Origin: Pseudomonadota bacterium
GTDB lineage: Bacteria > Pseudomonadota > Alphaproteobacteria > Caulobacterales > Caulobacteraceae
NCBI GenBank assembly: GCA_023434265.1
Contig: JAEYTA010000106.1
Span: 1-22,586 of the forward strand
Reading direction: 5' to 3'
Length of the DNA stretch: 22,586 bases
The notes below the pieces were generated by a model. That model was given only the letters and a program-made list of their open reading frames with translations. It made no database searches and was not told where the DNA came from. Of the stretch, positions 1 through 6,827 are shown one piece after another (position 1 is the stretch's first letter; every line of letters starts with the position of its first letter). A program made the translations under genes and the position numbers.

Positions 1-2
1 AC

Positions 3-680
3 GCCGACCCGCGCTGGGACGTCTACGAGGTCTCGGCCGACGACCACGGGCCGATGCTGCTGGACGCCCTGATCCACATCAAGAACGAGATCGACCCGAC
101 CCTGACCTTCCGGCGCTCGTGCCGCGAAGGCATTTGCGGCTCGTGCTCGATGAACATCGACGGGCGCAACACCCTGGCCTGCACCAAGGGCTGGGAGGAG
201 TGCTCCTCCTCGACCATCGCCATCGCCCCGCTGCCGCACCAGCCGGTGGTCAAGGACCTGGTCACCGACCTGAGCCTGTTCTACGCCCAGTACGACTCCA
301 TCCAGCCCTACCTCCAGTCTGACGAGCCGGACCCGGAGAAGGAGCGGTTGCAGACGCCGGAAGAGCGGGCGAAGCTGGACGGCCTCTACGAGTGCATCCT
401 GTGCGCCTGCTGCTCGACCAGCTGCCCCAGCTACTGGTGGAACCAGACCGACTACCTCGGCCCGGCCGCCCTGCTGCAGTCCTACCGCTGGATCGCCGAC
501 AGCCGCGACGACGCCACCGACAAGCGCCTCGACGACCTCGAGGATCCCTTCAAGCTGTACCGCTGCCACACCATCATGAACTGCGCCCAGGTGTGCCCGA
601 AGGGCCTGAACCCGGCCAAGGCCATCGCCGAGACCAAGAAGCTGATGGTCTCGCCGTCGCGCAAGAAGCAGCCGGCCTGA
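3..680 (+). CDS. sdhB: Succinate dehydrogenase iron-sulfur subunit (5' end outside the window)
   Basis: This is the electron-transfer subunit of respiratory complex II. It passes electrons from the SdhA flavin to membrane quinone through three iron-sulfur centres. The open frame runs from the window edge, and about 30 N-terminal residues appear to be missing. The [2Fe-2S] ligands are in SCREGICGSC (visible residues 40-48) plus the Cys of NTLAC (residue 60). The C-terminal half has the CILCACCSTSCP cluster for [4Fe-4S] and the CHTIMNCAQVCPKG segment that completes the [3Fe-4S] and [4Fe-4S] sites. The ATG at 54 lies inside the conserved ferredoxin fold (GPMLLDALIHIKNE), so it is not the true start. 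The stop at 678-680 is one base before the next gene, which suggests a shared transcript. sdhA, sdhC and sdhD presumably lie upstream. The family assignment is firm. Confidence 0.96.
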   Translation, partial: ADPRWDVYEVSADDHGPMLLDALIHIKNEIDPTLTFRRSCREGICGSCSMNIDGRNTLACTKGWEECSSSTIAIAPLPHQPVVKDLVTDLSLFYAQYDSIQPYLQSDEPDPEKERLQTPEERAKLDGLYECILCACCSTSCPSYWWNQTDYLGPAALLQSYRWIADSRDDATDKRLDDLEDPFKLYRCHTIMNCAQVCPKGLNPAKAIAETKKLMVSPSRKKQPA

Positions 681-681
681 C

Positions 682-1002
682 GTGGCGAAGATCACCTACA
701 TCGAGCACGACGGCCGCGAGCATGTGGTCGAGGTCAAGAACGGCCTCTCCGTCATGGAGGGGGCGATCCGCAACAACGTGCCCGGCATCGACGCCGACTG
801 CGGCGGGGCCTGCGCCTGCGCCACCTGCCACGTCTATGTCGACGAGGCCTTCCAGGCCGAGACCGGCCGCGCCTCGGCGATGGAGGAGTCGATGCTCGAC
901 TTCGCCGAGAACGTGCAGCCGAACAGCCGCCTTTCGTGCCAGATCCGGGTCTCGGACGACCTCGACGGCCTGATCGTCCGCCTGCCGGAAAGCCAGCACT
1001 GA
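682..1002 (+). CDS. Adrenodoxin-type [2Fe-2S] ferredoxin
   Basis: A 106-residue soluble ferredoxin of the adrenodoxin/putidaredoxin type, a one-electron carrier to oxidoreductases, P450s or Fe-S assembly. The cluster ligands follow the Cys-X5-Cys-X2-Cys pattern at C40, C46 and C49, with the fourth at C86 in LSCQIRV. The ending DLDGLIVRLPES is typical of the class. The start is GTG at 682, one base after the sdhB stop, and gives the usual MAKITYIE beginning. No clear Shine-Dalgarno is visible, so translation may be coupled to sdhB. A ferredoxin directly after sdhB could be the housekeeping Fdx; its partner reductase is not in this window. Fold certain, specific partner unknown. Confidence 0.93.
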   Translation: MAKITYIEHDGREHVVEVKNGLSVMEGAIRNNVPGIDADCGGACACATCHVYVDEAFQAETGRASAMEESMLDFAENVQPNSRLSCQIRVSDDLDGLIVRLPESQH

Positions 1003-1799
1003 GCCCCGCCCATCCCGGTCTGGTCGACCTCGTCGGCCGGTTGGTCGCCGACGAACCGAAGGATCGCCCGCCGCTGATCGGGATCGTCGGCGCGCAGGGC
1101 TGCGGCAAGACCACCCTCGCCCGCGCCGTCGCCGACCGCTTCGGCGCGGCCCAGGTATCGATCGACGACGTCTATCTCACCCGGGCGGAGCGGGAAGCGC
1201 TGGCCCGCGACGTCCACCCGCTGCTGCTCACCCGCGGCCCGCCCGGGACGCACGACCTCGGCCTGCTGCAAGGGCTGATCGACCGCCTGTCCGCCGCTGA
1301 TCCGGACGAGGAGACCCTGATCCCGGACTTCGATAAGCGCGGCGACGACCGCTGGCCGGTCGGTCGCTGGCGCGCCTTCAAAGGCCGCCCGTCGGCCATC
1401 CTGATCGACGCCTGGTGTCTTGGAGTGGTCGCGGAGGAGGACGAGGCCCTCGCCGCGCCGGTCAACGCCCTGGAGCGCGAGGGCGACGCCGACGGCGCCT
1501 GGCGGCGATGGGTGAACGGCCAGGTCGCGGGCCCCTATGCCGATTTCGTCTCGCGCTTCGACGCCGTCCTGTTCCTGCGCGCCCCGGGCTTCGACGTGGT
1601 GCTCGACTGGCGCTGCCAGCAGGAGGCGGACCTGCTCGGGGTCGCCCCGGACGATCTGCCGCACGCCGAGCGCGCGCGCCTGACCGGGTTCATCCAGTAT
1701 TTCGAGCGCCTCACCCGGCGTATGCTGGCTGGCGGCGTCCAGGCCAGCGTCGCTGTTCAACTGGATCGCAACCGTCTGCCCGTATCGATGCCGCGATGA
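936..1799 (+). CDS. P-loop kinase of the D-glycerate 3-kinase-like family
   Basis: A predicted cytosolic small-molecule kinase. The Walker A motif GAQGCGKT (residues 52-59 counted from GTG 936) is followed by SIDDVYLTRAERE, RGPPGTHDL, a PDFDKRGDDRW segment and IDAWCLGV. This motif order matches the plant/yeast glycerate 3-kinase (GLYK/YGR205W) group, so the likely substrate is D-glycerate or a related acid. The start is uncertain. GTG 936 lies 67 bases inside the ferredoxin gene and gives an odd proline/arginine-rich leader. The only other standard in-frame start is TTG 1041, which trims the protein close to the P-loop. A CTG at 999, overlapping the ferredoxin stop, would give a more family-like N-terminus but is non-standard. 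The 3' end overlaps the next gene as ATGA. Substrate is inferred from family. Confidence 0.82.
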   Translation: MPDPGLGRPRRPDRPPAGKPALSPAHPGLVDLVGRLVADEPKDRPPLIGIVGAQGCGKTTLARAVADRFGAAQVSIDDVYLTRAEREALARDVHPLLLTRGPPGTHDLGLLQGLIDRLSAADPDEETLIPDFDKRGDDRWPVGRWRAFKGRPSAILIDAWCLGVVAEEDEALAAPVNALEREGDADGAWRRWVNGQVAGPYADFVSRFDAVLFLRAPGFDVVLDWRCQQEADLLGVAPDDLPHAERARLTGFIQYFERLTRRMLAGGVQASVAVQLDRNRLPVSMPR

Positions 1800-2122
1800 C
1801 CCAGTCCCCCGACCGTCGCTTCGAGACTCGCGCGCCCGCCAGCGGCCGCGCCGTCGTGGTCGCGCCGGGGCTCGAGTTGCCCTGCCTGATCATGGATTCC
1901 TCGTCACAGGGACTCCGCATCCGTATGGACCGCAAGCTGGCCCTCCCGCCGGCGATCCAGCTGGTCGACCTGTCGCAGGGCGTCGCCATCGACGCCGACG
2001 TCGCCTGGAGCAAGGGGCAGGAGGCCGGTCTGAAGCGCCGCGGCCAGGCTTCGCTGCGAGGCCTCGTTCCCTCGCGCCTCGCCGCCGCCCGCGCCGCCTT
2101 CCTGAGGGCAGGCGGACGCTAG
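1796..2122 (+). CDS. Single-domain PilZ protein (predicted c-di-GMP receptor)
   Basis: A 108-residue cytosolic protein made almost only of a PilZ domain. Both c-di-GMP-binding signatures are present: the RxxxR switch as R8-F-E-T-R12 near the N-terminus, and the D-x-S-x-x-G motif as D34 to G39 (DSSSQG). The later W-S-K-G-Q-E-A-G-L-K strand is also typical. The ATG at 1796 overlaps the stop of the upstream kinase (ATGA), so translation is probably coupled, which fits the lack of a visible ribosome site. An in-frame reading continues upstream to 1415, but that part is an out-of-frame shadow of the kinase gene. The family call is confident. What it regulates cannot be told, as no motility, cellulose or cyclase gene is adjacent. 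Confidence 0.88.
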   Translation: MTQSPDRRFETRAPASGRAVVVAPGLELPCLIMDSSSQGLRIRMDRKLALPPAIQLVDLSQGVAIDADVAWSKGQEAGLKRRGQASLRGLVPSRLAAARAAFLRAGGR

Positions 2123-2141
2123 ATGCTGATCGGCTGAATTT

Positions 2142-2160
2142 GGAATCGCTTGGCGATTCC
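2142..2160. terminator. Perfect 8-bp hairpin between convergent genes
   Basis: GGAATCGC-TTG-GCGATTCC forms a perfect 8-bp stem with a 3-base loop, 20 bases after the PilZ stop. There is no T-tract, so it may mark or protect the 3' end rather than act as a classical intrinsic terminator. Each arm carries a GANTC sequence, the CcrM methylation site in Caulobacterales. Confidence 0.5.
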
Positions 2161-2178
2161 GCCGGCGCCGTGAATCAG

Positions 2179-2199
2179 GCTCCGGAAACATGCCGGAGC
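2179..2199. terminator. Second hairpin between convergent genes
   Basis: GCTCCGG-AAACATG-CCGGAGC gives a perfect 7-bp stem with a 7-base loop, 17 bases beyond the end of the minus-strand HAD gene. No T-tract follows on either strand. With the hairpin at 2142-2160 it fills the 93-bp convergent gap. Confidence 0.45.
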
Positions 2200-2215
2200 G
2201 AAGGCCGATCTGGCT

Positions 2216-3070
2216 CTAGACGCCCCGGGGCATCGTCCCGGCGTTGATGGCGATCCGGCCGATCAACCCCTTGACGATCAGGTCCAGCGCCGATCCCTCG
2301 CGGTAGTCCGCGGCGGCGACGAAGTTGACCCGGTCCTCGGAGATCAGGCCGTAGATCTTGTCCTGGTCCCGCTCGGAGTTGCGCGGGTCGTAGACGGCGA
2401 TGGAGAAGCCGCCCTTGGTGTGCATCATCTTCATGGTCGGCACGTCGGTGTCGCCGTCGCCGAGGAAGATCATCCGCTCGAACGGCACCGGCCGGTCCTC
2501 GTCGGGCATGAAACGGTTGATCTTGTCGTGCTCCCAGTGGTTCAGCACGCCCTTGTTGATGCGGAACAGGTACTGGGTCTTGGTGGTGTAGTTCACCCCG
2601 ACCGCCGGCCAGATGGCCACCCCGTTGTCGTCGTAGACGAATTTCGACGCGAACACGTGCCGGAAGGCGTCGCGGATCGGGCAGCCGTCGATCATCTCCT
2701 CCAGCCCGGCCGAGATGATGTAGTGCTCGATCTCCAGCCCGTATTTCGCGCCGAGCGCGTCGATTCGTTCGAACCAGCCGGGGCCGGTCAGGTCCGACTT
2801 CAGTCCGTCGAACAGCTTCACGTCCTCGCCGTGCTCGCGCAGGGTCTTGCGGGTGATCGGGGCCCCGTTCTCCCGCGCCCGCTGCAGCATCAGCTGCATG
2901 TACATCAGGATGTTGTCGCCGTCGGACTCGCGCGTCAGCCGGTCGGCCTCGCCCCAGAAGTCGCCAATGCCCATGCCGACGGAGGGGATGAAGGTCACCT
3001 CCTGCATGTTGCCCCGGGCGAGGGTGCCGTCGAAGTCGTAGATCAGGGCGGTCTTGAGCGGCTTGGCCAT
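2216..3070 (-). CDS. HAD-superfamily phosphatase-like hydrolase
   Basis: A 284-residue predicted cytosolic phosphohydrolase. HAD motif I is YDFDGTLA (nucleophile and acid/base Asp pair) close to the N-terminus. The motif II Ser lies in YIISAG, a motif III Lys probably in TTKTQYLF, and motif IV is GDGDTD. The long helical insert between motifs I and II is a C1-type cap, as in phosphoserine-phosphatase-like HADs. The substrate is not predictable. I start at ATG 3070 (MAKPLKTALIYDFDG); TTG at 3100 would add ten Arg/Pro-rich residues and abut the heptamer array. Neither start has a clear ribosome site. The gene follows divL on the same strand after 159 bp holding repeat element A, so co-transcription is possible if that element does not terminate. 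Confidence 0.87.
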   Translation of the reverse strand: MAKPLKTALIYDFDGTLARGNMQEVTFIPSVGMGIGDFWGEADRLTRESDGDNILMYMQLMLQRARENGAPITRKTLREHGEDVKLFDGLKSDLTGPGWFERIDALGAKYGLEIEHYIISAGLEEMIDGCPIRDAFRHVFASKFVYDDNGVAIWPAVGVNYTTKTQYLFRINKGVLNHWEHDKINRFMPDEDRPVPFERMIFLGDGDTDVPTMKMMHTKGGFSIAVYDPRNSERDQDKIYGLISEDRVNFVAAADYREGSALDLIVKGLIGRIAINAGTMPRGV

Positions 3071-3100
3071 GGGGCGGGTCCGGCGCCGGGGCGCGGTCAA

Positions 3101-3229
<129 letters not shown>

Positions 3230-5581
3230 CTACTCCGCCTCCGCCAGCCGCCAGTCGCCGCCCAGCCCCAGCTCCGGCGGCGCGGCGGGGCTCTGCGCCT
3301 CCAGCGGCAGGTGCAGGATGAAGGCCGCGCCCTTGCCGGGCTCACTTTCCACCTCGGCCCAGCCGCCGTGCAGCTCGACCAGCGCCTTGACCAGCGCCAG
3401 TCCCACGCCCGGGCCGCCGCGCTCGCGCCGCACGAAGCGATCGAAGACGTGGGCCTGGAGGTGGTAGGGAATCCCCCGCCCCGTGTCCTCGACGCGGATG
3501 CGCACTTCCGCCGGTCCGCCCTCTGCCGTCAGGGTCACCCGTCCGCCATCGCCGACCGCCCGCGCCGCATTGTCGAGCAGCAGCTCCAGCGCCTGGCTGA
3601 CCCGGTGGGCGTCGGCGCGGATCGGGCGCAGACCCGCCGGACAGGTGACCTCCAGCGTCGCGCCGCGCCCCTCGATGCGCGCGTGCACTCGCGCCGCCGC
3701 CTCGCCGAGCACGTCGCAGACGCGCACGTCGCCGAGGGTCAGCTCCATCTCCCCGGCGTCGATCTGGGCCATGTCCAGCACGTCGTCGATCGAGTCGGCC
3801 AGCTGGCTGGCGGCGATGCGGATCGCGCCGGCGTGCTGGCGGCTGCGCTCGGGCAGGTCGGCCTGGGCCTCGAGCAATTCGGAATAGCCGACAATGGTGG
3901 TCAGCGGCGTCCGCAGTTCATAGGAGACGCTGCCGACGAACTCGCGCTTCAGCGCCTGGCTCTCCTCCAGCGCCGCCGCCTTGGCCGCCAACGCCTGCTC
4001 CAGGTCGCGCCGCGCCGTCACGTCCGAGAAAGCCACCAGGGTGGCGCCGTCGGGCAGCGGCCGGGTCTGCCACGAGGCCGCCCGGCCATCGGCGGTGCGT
4101 CCCTCGCCGGAGATCGGGACCCGGCTTTCCGGATCCGGATCGGCCACCCGCGCCTTCAGGCCCAGCCACAGGCTCGGGTCCGGCATGGTCGCCTGGCACA
4201 GGGCGGCCACGGCGTCGAAGTCGCTTGCGGCGCGCAGCTGCTCGCCGCTGACGCCCCAGAAGGCTTCGAAGGCCTCGTTGTGCAGGCGGATGCGGCCGTC
4301 AGAGCCGAACACCGCCACGGCGTCGTTAAGCTTGTCCAGCGTCGCGGTCTGCACCTGCAGCTGCGCGTTGAAGCGGCTGCGCAGCTTCAGTTCGTCGGTG
4401 ATGTCCGAGAACAGCAGCAGCATGCCGCCCAGCGGGTGGGGCTGACGCACCACCCTGAGCGTCCGCCCGTCCGGCAGCGACCAGCTGTCGTCCGGGGCCG
4501 CCGCCGCCGCCCCGTAGAAGTCCAGCTCCTTGGCCTTCCAGCCGGCGTAGTCGACCACCTCCGGCAGCTGCCGGCGCTGGCGCAGCCGGTCCAGCAGTTC
4601 GGCATGGGTCGGGCGCTCGTCCAGCCACGCGGGGTCGAGGCTGAACAGCTGCTGGAAGGCGGTGTTGTGGAAAGCCAGCCGCTTCGACGGCCCGAAGATG
4701 GCGACCGCGTCGGCGAGGTGGTTCAGGGTCTCGTCGTGGGCCTCGACATGACGGCGCAGGGTGTCGCGCGTCTCTTCCGCCTCGGTCATGTCGAGCGCGA
4801 AGGCCAGCACGGCGCCCGCGCCGCCCGGGGCCGGCTCGGCGACGATCCGCCAGGCGCGCCGCTGCCCGCCGCCGGTGGTCCAGCGGAAACCCTCCTGGCG
4901 CTGGTGCAGCCGGCCGGCCTCGGCGACGATCATGTCGGCCCCGCGGTCGAAGCTGAGGCCCTTCTCGCGCGCCGCCTCGACGCTCTCGACCTTCATCTCG
5001 GCCAGCCAGGCGCGGTTGGCCCAGGCCAGCCGCCCGGCCGCGTCCACCACCCAGGTCGGCGACGGATAGAAGTCGGCCAGCAGCCCCAGCCCGCTCTCCG
5101 CCGCCGTGCCGACCAGCCCCAGCCTCGACAGCCTGAGCCAGGCCGCCCCGGCCGAGGAGCGCCCTTCGACCGCCCAGGCTCCGCCGGCCCCCTCCATCAC
5201 GGCGTCGAACGGTTCGCCGCGCTCGATCAACCCGTCCAGCCGCGGCCCCGCGGCCTCGCGTACCGCGTCCAGCACCACCAGGACCGGGTCGTCGGCCACA
5301 TCCTCCGGGCCGGCGAATTCCTTCAGCAGGGTCTCCCAGGTCGCCGGCGCCCCCAGCCGGGCCGCGCCGCCGCCCGGGGTCAGCGCCAGCCGCACGTCCT
5401 CGAACGCCGCCAGCGCCCCGTCCCGGTGGGCCAGTTCGGTGCGCGCCTCGGCCATGGCCGCTTCCAGCGCGCGGTTGCGTTCGGCCAGCCGGCCGCGCAG
5501 CCGCGCCGCCCAGGCGCTGAGCGCCAGCGCCAGCCCCGCGGCTCCCGCGGTCGCCACATAGGCGATGTCGGCTTCCGCCAT
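3230..5581 (-). CDS. divL: DivL-like PAS pseudo-histidine kinase with Tyr in place of the phospho-acceptor His
   Basis: A 783-residue membrane-anchored signalling protein. In order: one N-terminal membrane segment (about 7-25), a coiled-coil stretch (28-60), at least three PAS-like repeats (near 168-270, 285-400 and 410-525), a HisKA-like dimerisation region and a HATPase domain. The H-box reads SVSYELRTPL, with Tyr554 where kinases have His. The ATPase N box (LLLDNAARAV), G1 (VEDTGRGIP), F box (VFDRFV) and G2 (GPGVGLALVKALVELHGG) look intact. C. crescentus DivL is 769 residues with Tyr550, and it links DivK~P to CckA and CtrA at the cell pole; this is established for that protein. Start ATG 5581 has GGAG close upstream. 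A GANTC site lies at 5606-5610 in the leader. Repeat elements bracket the gene on both sides. Confidence 0.9.
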   Translation of the reverse strand: MAEADIAYVATAGAAGLALALSAWAARLRGRLAERNRALEAAMAEARTELAHRDGALAAFEDVRLALTPGGGAARLGAPATWETLLKEFAGPEDVADDPVLVVLDAVREAAGPRLDGLIERGEPFDAVMEGAGGAWAVEGRSSAGAAWLRLSRLGLVGTAAESGLGLLADFYPSPTWVVDAAGRLAWANRAWLAEMKVESVEAAREKGLSFDRGADMIVAEAGRLHQRQEGFRWTTGGGQRRAWRIVAEPAPGGAGAVLAFALDMTEAEETRDTLRRHVEAHDETLNHLADAVAIFGPSKRLAFHNTAFQQLFSLDPAWLDERPTHAELLDRLRQRRQLPEVVDYAGWKAKELDFYGAAAAAPDDSWSLPDGRTLRVVRQPHPLGGMLLLFSDITDELKLRSRFNAQLQVQTATLDKLNDAVAVFGSDGRIRLHNEAFEAFWGVSGEQLRAASDFDAVAALCQATMPDPSLWLGLKARVADPDPESRVPISGEGRTADGRAASWQTRPLPDGATLVAFSDVTARRDLEQALAAKAAALEESQALKREFVGSVSYELRTPLTTIVGYSELLEAQADLPERSRQHAGAIRIAASQLADSIDDVLDMAQIDAGEMELTLGDVRVCDVLGEAAARVHARIEGRGATLEVTCPAGLRPIRADAHRVSQALELLLDNAARAVGDGGRVTLTAEGGPAEVRIRVEDTGRGIPYHLQAHVFDRFVRRERGGPGVGLALVKALVELHGGWAEVESEPGKGAAFILHLPLEAQSPAAPPELGLGGDWRLAEAE

Positions 5582-5626
5582 TGCTCCGATCAGCTCCCGC
5601 GCCCTGATTCGGTAACCATACCCGAT

Positions 5627-5763
5627 GAGGGTCGAGGGTCGAGGGTCGAGGGGCGCTGCGGCGTCGATGGTGAAGAGGACGACGATCTGGCTTGGCCCGT
5701 CGGCCGCCGCTGCCTACCCTCGCCCCTCGCCCCTCGCCCCTCGCCCCTCGCCCCTCGAACCCT
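5627..5763. repeat. Heptamer repeat element B, inverted arrangement
   Basis: The left arm has three copies of GAGGGTC (5627-5647) and one GAGGGGC (5648-5654), then GCTGCG. After about 60 bases the right arm starts with TACCCTC (5715-5721), followed by five perfect copies of GCCCCTC (5722-5756) and a degenerate GAACCCT. GCCCCTC is the exact complement of the left variant GAGGGGC, so the arms can pair over about 28 bp with one mismatch per GAGGGTC unit. The element lies in the 194-bp gap between the divergent divL and metallopeptidase genes and ends 12 bases before the latter's GTG start. Confidence 0.85.
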
Positions 5764-5775
5764 GATCCCGCCCCC

Positions 5776-6180
5776 GTGAACTGGACCGACCAACTCGCCC
5801 CCTCGCTCGACGACTTCGCCCGGCTGGCGCGCGAGGCCTTCGAGGCCCTGCCCGATCCGTTCCGGACCCTCGCCGGCGACGTGGTCATCCGCGTCGACGA
5901 CTTCGCCGACGACGAGACGCTGGCGGCCATGGACATCGAGGACCCGTTCGAACTGACCGGCCTCTATCACGGCGTCGACATCGGCCGCCGCGACGAGCTG
6001 GGTCCGGCCGCCGAGCCGGCCCGCATCTTCCTCTACCGCCGTCCCATCCTCGACGAGTGGTGCGAGCGCGGCGACGTCGGGCTGGACGAACTGATCGCCC
6101 ACGTCCTGATCCACGAGATCGGCCACCACTTCGGGCTGGACGACGACCAGATCCACCACATCGAGGACGCGGCGGACTGA
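5776..6180 (+). CDS. Minimal zincin-like metallopeptidase family protein (PF06262 type)
   Basis: A 134-residue acidic, presumably cytosolic protein with the zinc-binding signature HExxHxxGxxD: H113, E114, H117, G120, D123 in LIHEIGHHFGLDDD. This short single-domain layout with the motif near the C-terminus matches the minimal metalloprotease family once called DUF1025. A catalytic metal site is therefore likely, but no substrate is known to me. Start GTG 5776 gives an N-terminus beginning NWTDQLAPSLDDF. A TTG at 5692 is also in frame, but it would translate the heptamer array into an APRPSPL repeat, so I reject it. No Shine-Dalgarno is visible; the C-rich leader comes from repeat element B. 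The 3' end is 6 bases from the convergent next gene. Confidence 0.85.
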   Translation: MNWTDQLAPSLDDFARLAREAFEALPDPFRTLAGDVVIRVDDFADDETLAAMDIEDPFELTGLYHGVDIGRRDELGPAAEPARIFLYRRPILDEWCERGDVGLDELIAHVLIHEIGHHFGLDDDQIHHIEDAAD

Positions 6181-6186
6181 GGGGCT

Positions 6187-6720
6187 TCACCGGCCGCCGA
6201 GCAGACGGCCGATGGCCGAACCATACATCTCGCATCCGATCCCGTCCTGGTCCGGGTCGAGATGATCCGCAAAGCCGGGCCTGCCGCGCCGGATCGGGGC
6301 CGCGTCGACCGCGCGGACGGCCTCGCAGTTGTAGAAGGACAGGCCAGGTCCCGACTGGGCCGGAGGAAGGGGCTCGCAGGCTGTGCCGTCATGATCCTGA
6401 TCGTTCCACGTCCAGTACCCCGGGGCGCCGCGGCGGGCGGCGTCCAGTCCGACGGCCCGGCTGGCGCTGCAGGTTGGGGCGGCCGCCAGATGTCGCACCG
6501 ACTCGAGCGGCGGAAACGGGCTCACCGCAAAGGCCACGAAGATGGCGGCGAGGACGACGAGAAAGAGGGGCGCCGCGTTGCGGGCGAACCGGCCTCCGCG
6601 CCGAAGCGCAACGCCGCGGTTGTGTGCTCGATGAACATTGCCGAAGCGTCGCTGGATACGAGCGAGTCGCTCCGCCTCGCGCGCGGCCTTTGTCTCCATG
6701 CGGCGACGAAACCGGTCCAT
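6187..6720 (-). CDS. Membrane-anchored protein with two Excalibur calcium-binding domains
   Basis: 177 residues. A basic N-terminal 45 residues (RRRMETKAAREAERLARIQRR) is followed by one membrane segment (about 50-67) and then two Cys-bracketed repeats. Repeat 1 runs C84-C115 and ends DQDHDGTACE; repeat 2 runs C132-C163 and ends DPDQDGIGCE. Both match the Excalibur motif DxDxDGxxCE, named for extracellular calcium binding, so the repeats are expected in the periplasm with one disulfide each. Start ATG 6720 has AGGGTGG just upstream, a good ribosome site. A longer reading to 6813 lacks such support. Excalibur domains usually accompany nucleases or wall proteins; here there is no enzyme domain, so the role is unknown. 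The gene diverges from rlmN. Confidence 0.8.
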   Translation of the reverse strand: MDRFRRRMETKAAREAERLARIQRRFGNVHRAHNRGVALRRGGRFARNAAPLFLVVLAAIFVAFAVSPFPPLESVRHLAAAPTCSASRAVGLDAARRGAPGYWTWNDQDHDGTACEPLPPAQSGPGLSFYNCEAVRAVDAAPIRRGRPGFADHLDPDQDGIGCEMYGSAIGRLLGGR

Positions 6721-6768
6721 ACGTCCACCCTGTGCCAGCGCGGTTGACGGGCGGTTTAGGGACCTCGC

Positions 6769-6803
6769 CTTAAATCCAGCGGGTTCTGTGCTATAAGCCG
6801 CGC
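6769..6803 (+). promoter_or_regulatory. Possible rlmN promoter
   Basis: TATAAG at 6792-6797, preceded by an AT-richer CTTAAAT block at 6769-6775, lies 31 bases before the rlmN start. It stands out in a very GC-rich context. The upstream block matches a -35 box poorly, so this is only a candidate. AGGA at 6818-6821 is the probable ribosome site. Confidence 0.35.
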
Positions 6804-6827
6804 CTCCCGCCACTTCAGGATGCAGCC

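Noticed and set aside
5627..5763. CRISPR array
   Set aside because: Units are 7 bases with no spacers, and no cas genes are in the window.
5692..5775. N-terminal extension of the metallopeptidase through the heptamer array
   Set aside because: It would begin at TTG and encode APRPSPL repeats; the array pairs with its partner arm and reads as intergenic structure. GTG 5776 gives the family-like N-terminus.
3311..5779. An 822-codon open frame antisense to divL
   Set aside because: Its product is Gln/Arg/Gly/Leu-rich with no domain, as expected from the complement of a high-GC gene. The opposite strand encodes clear PAS and kinase motifs.
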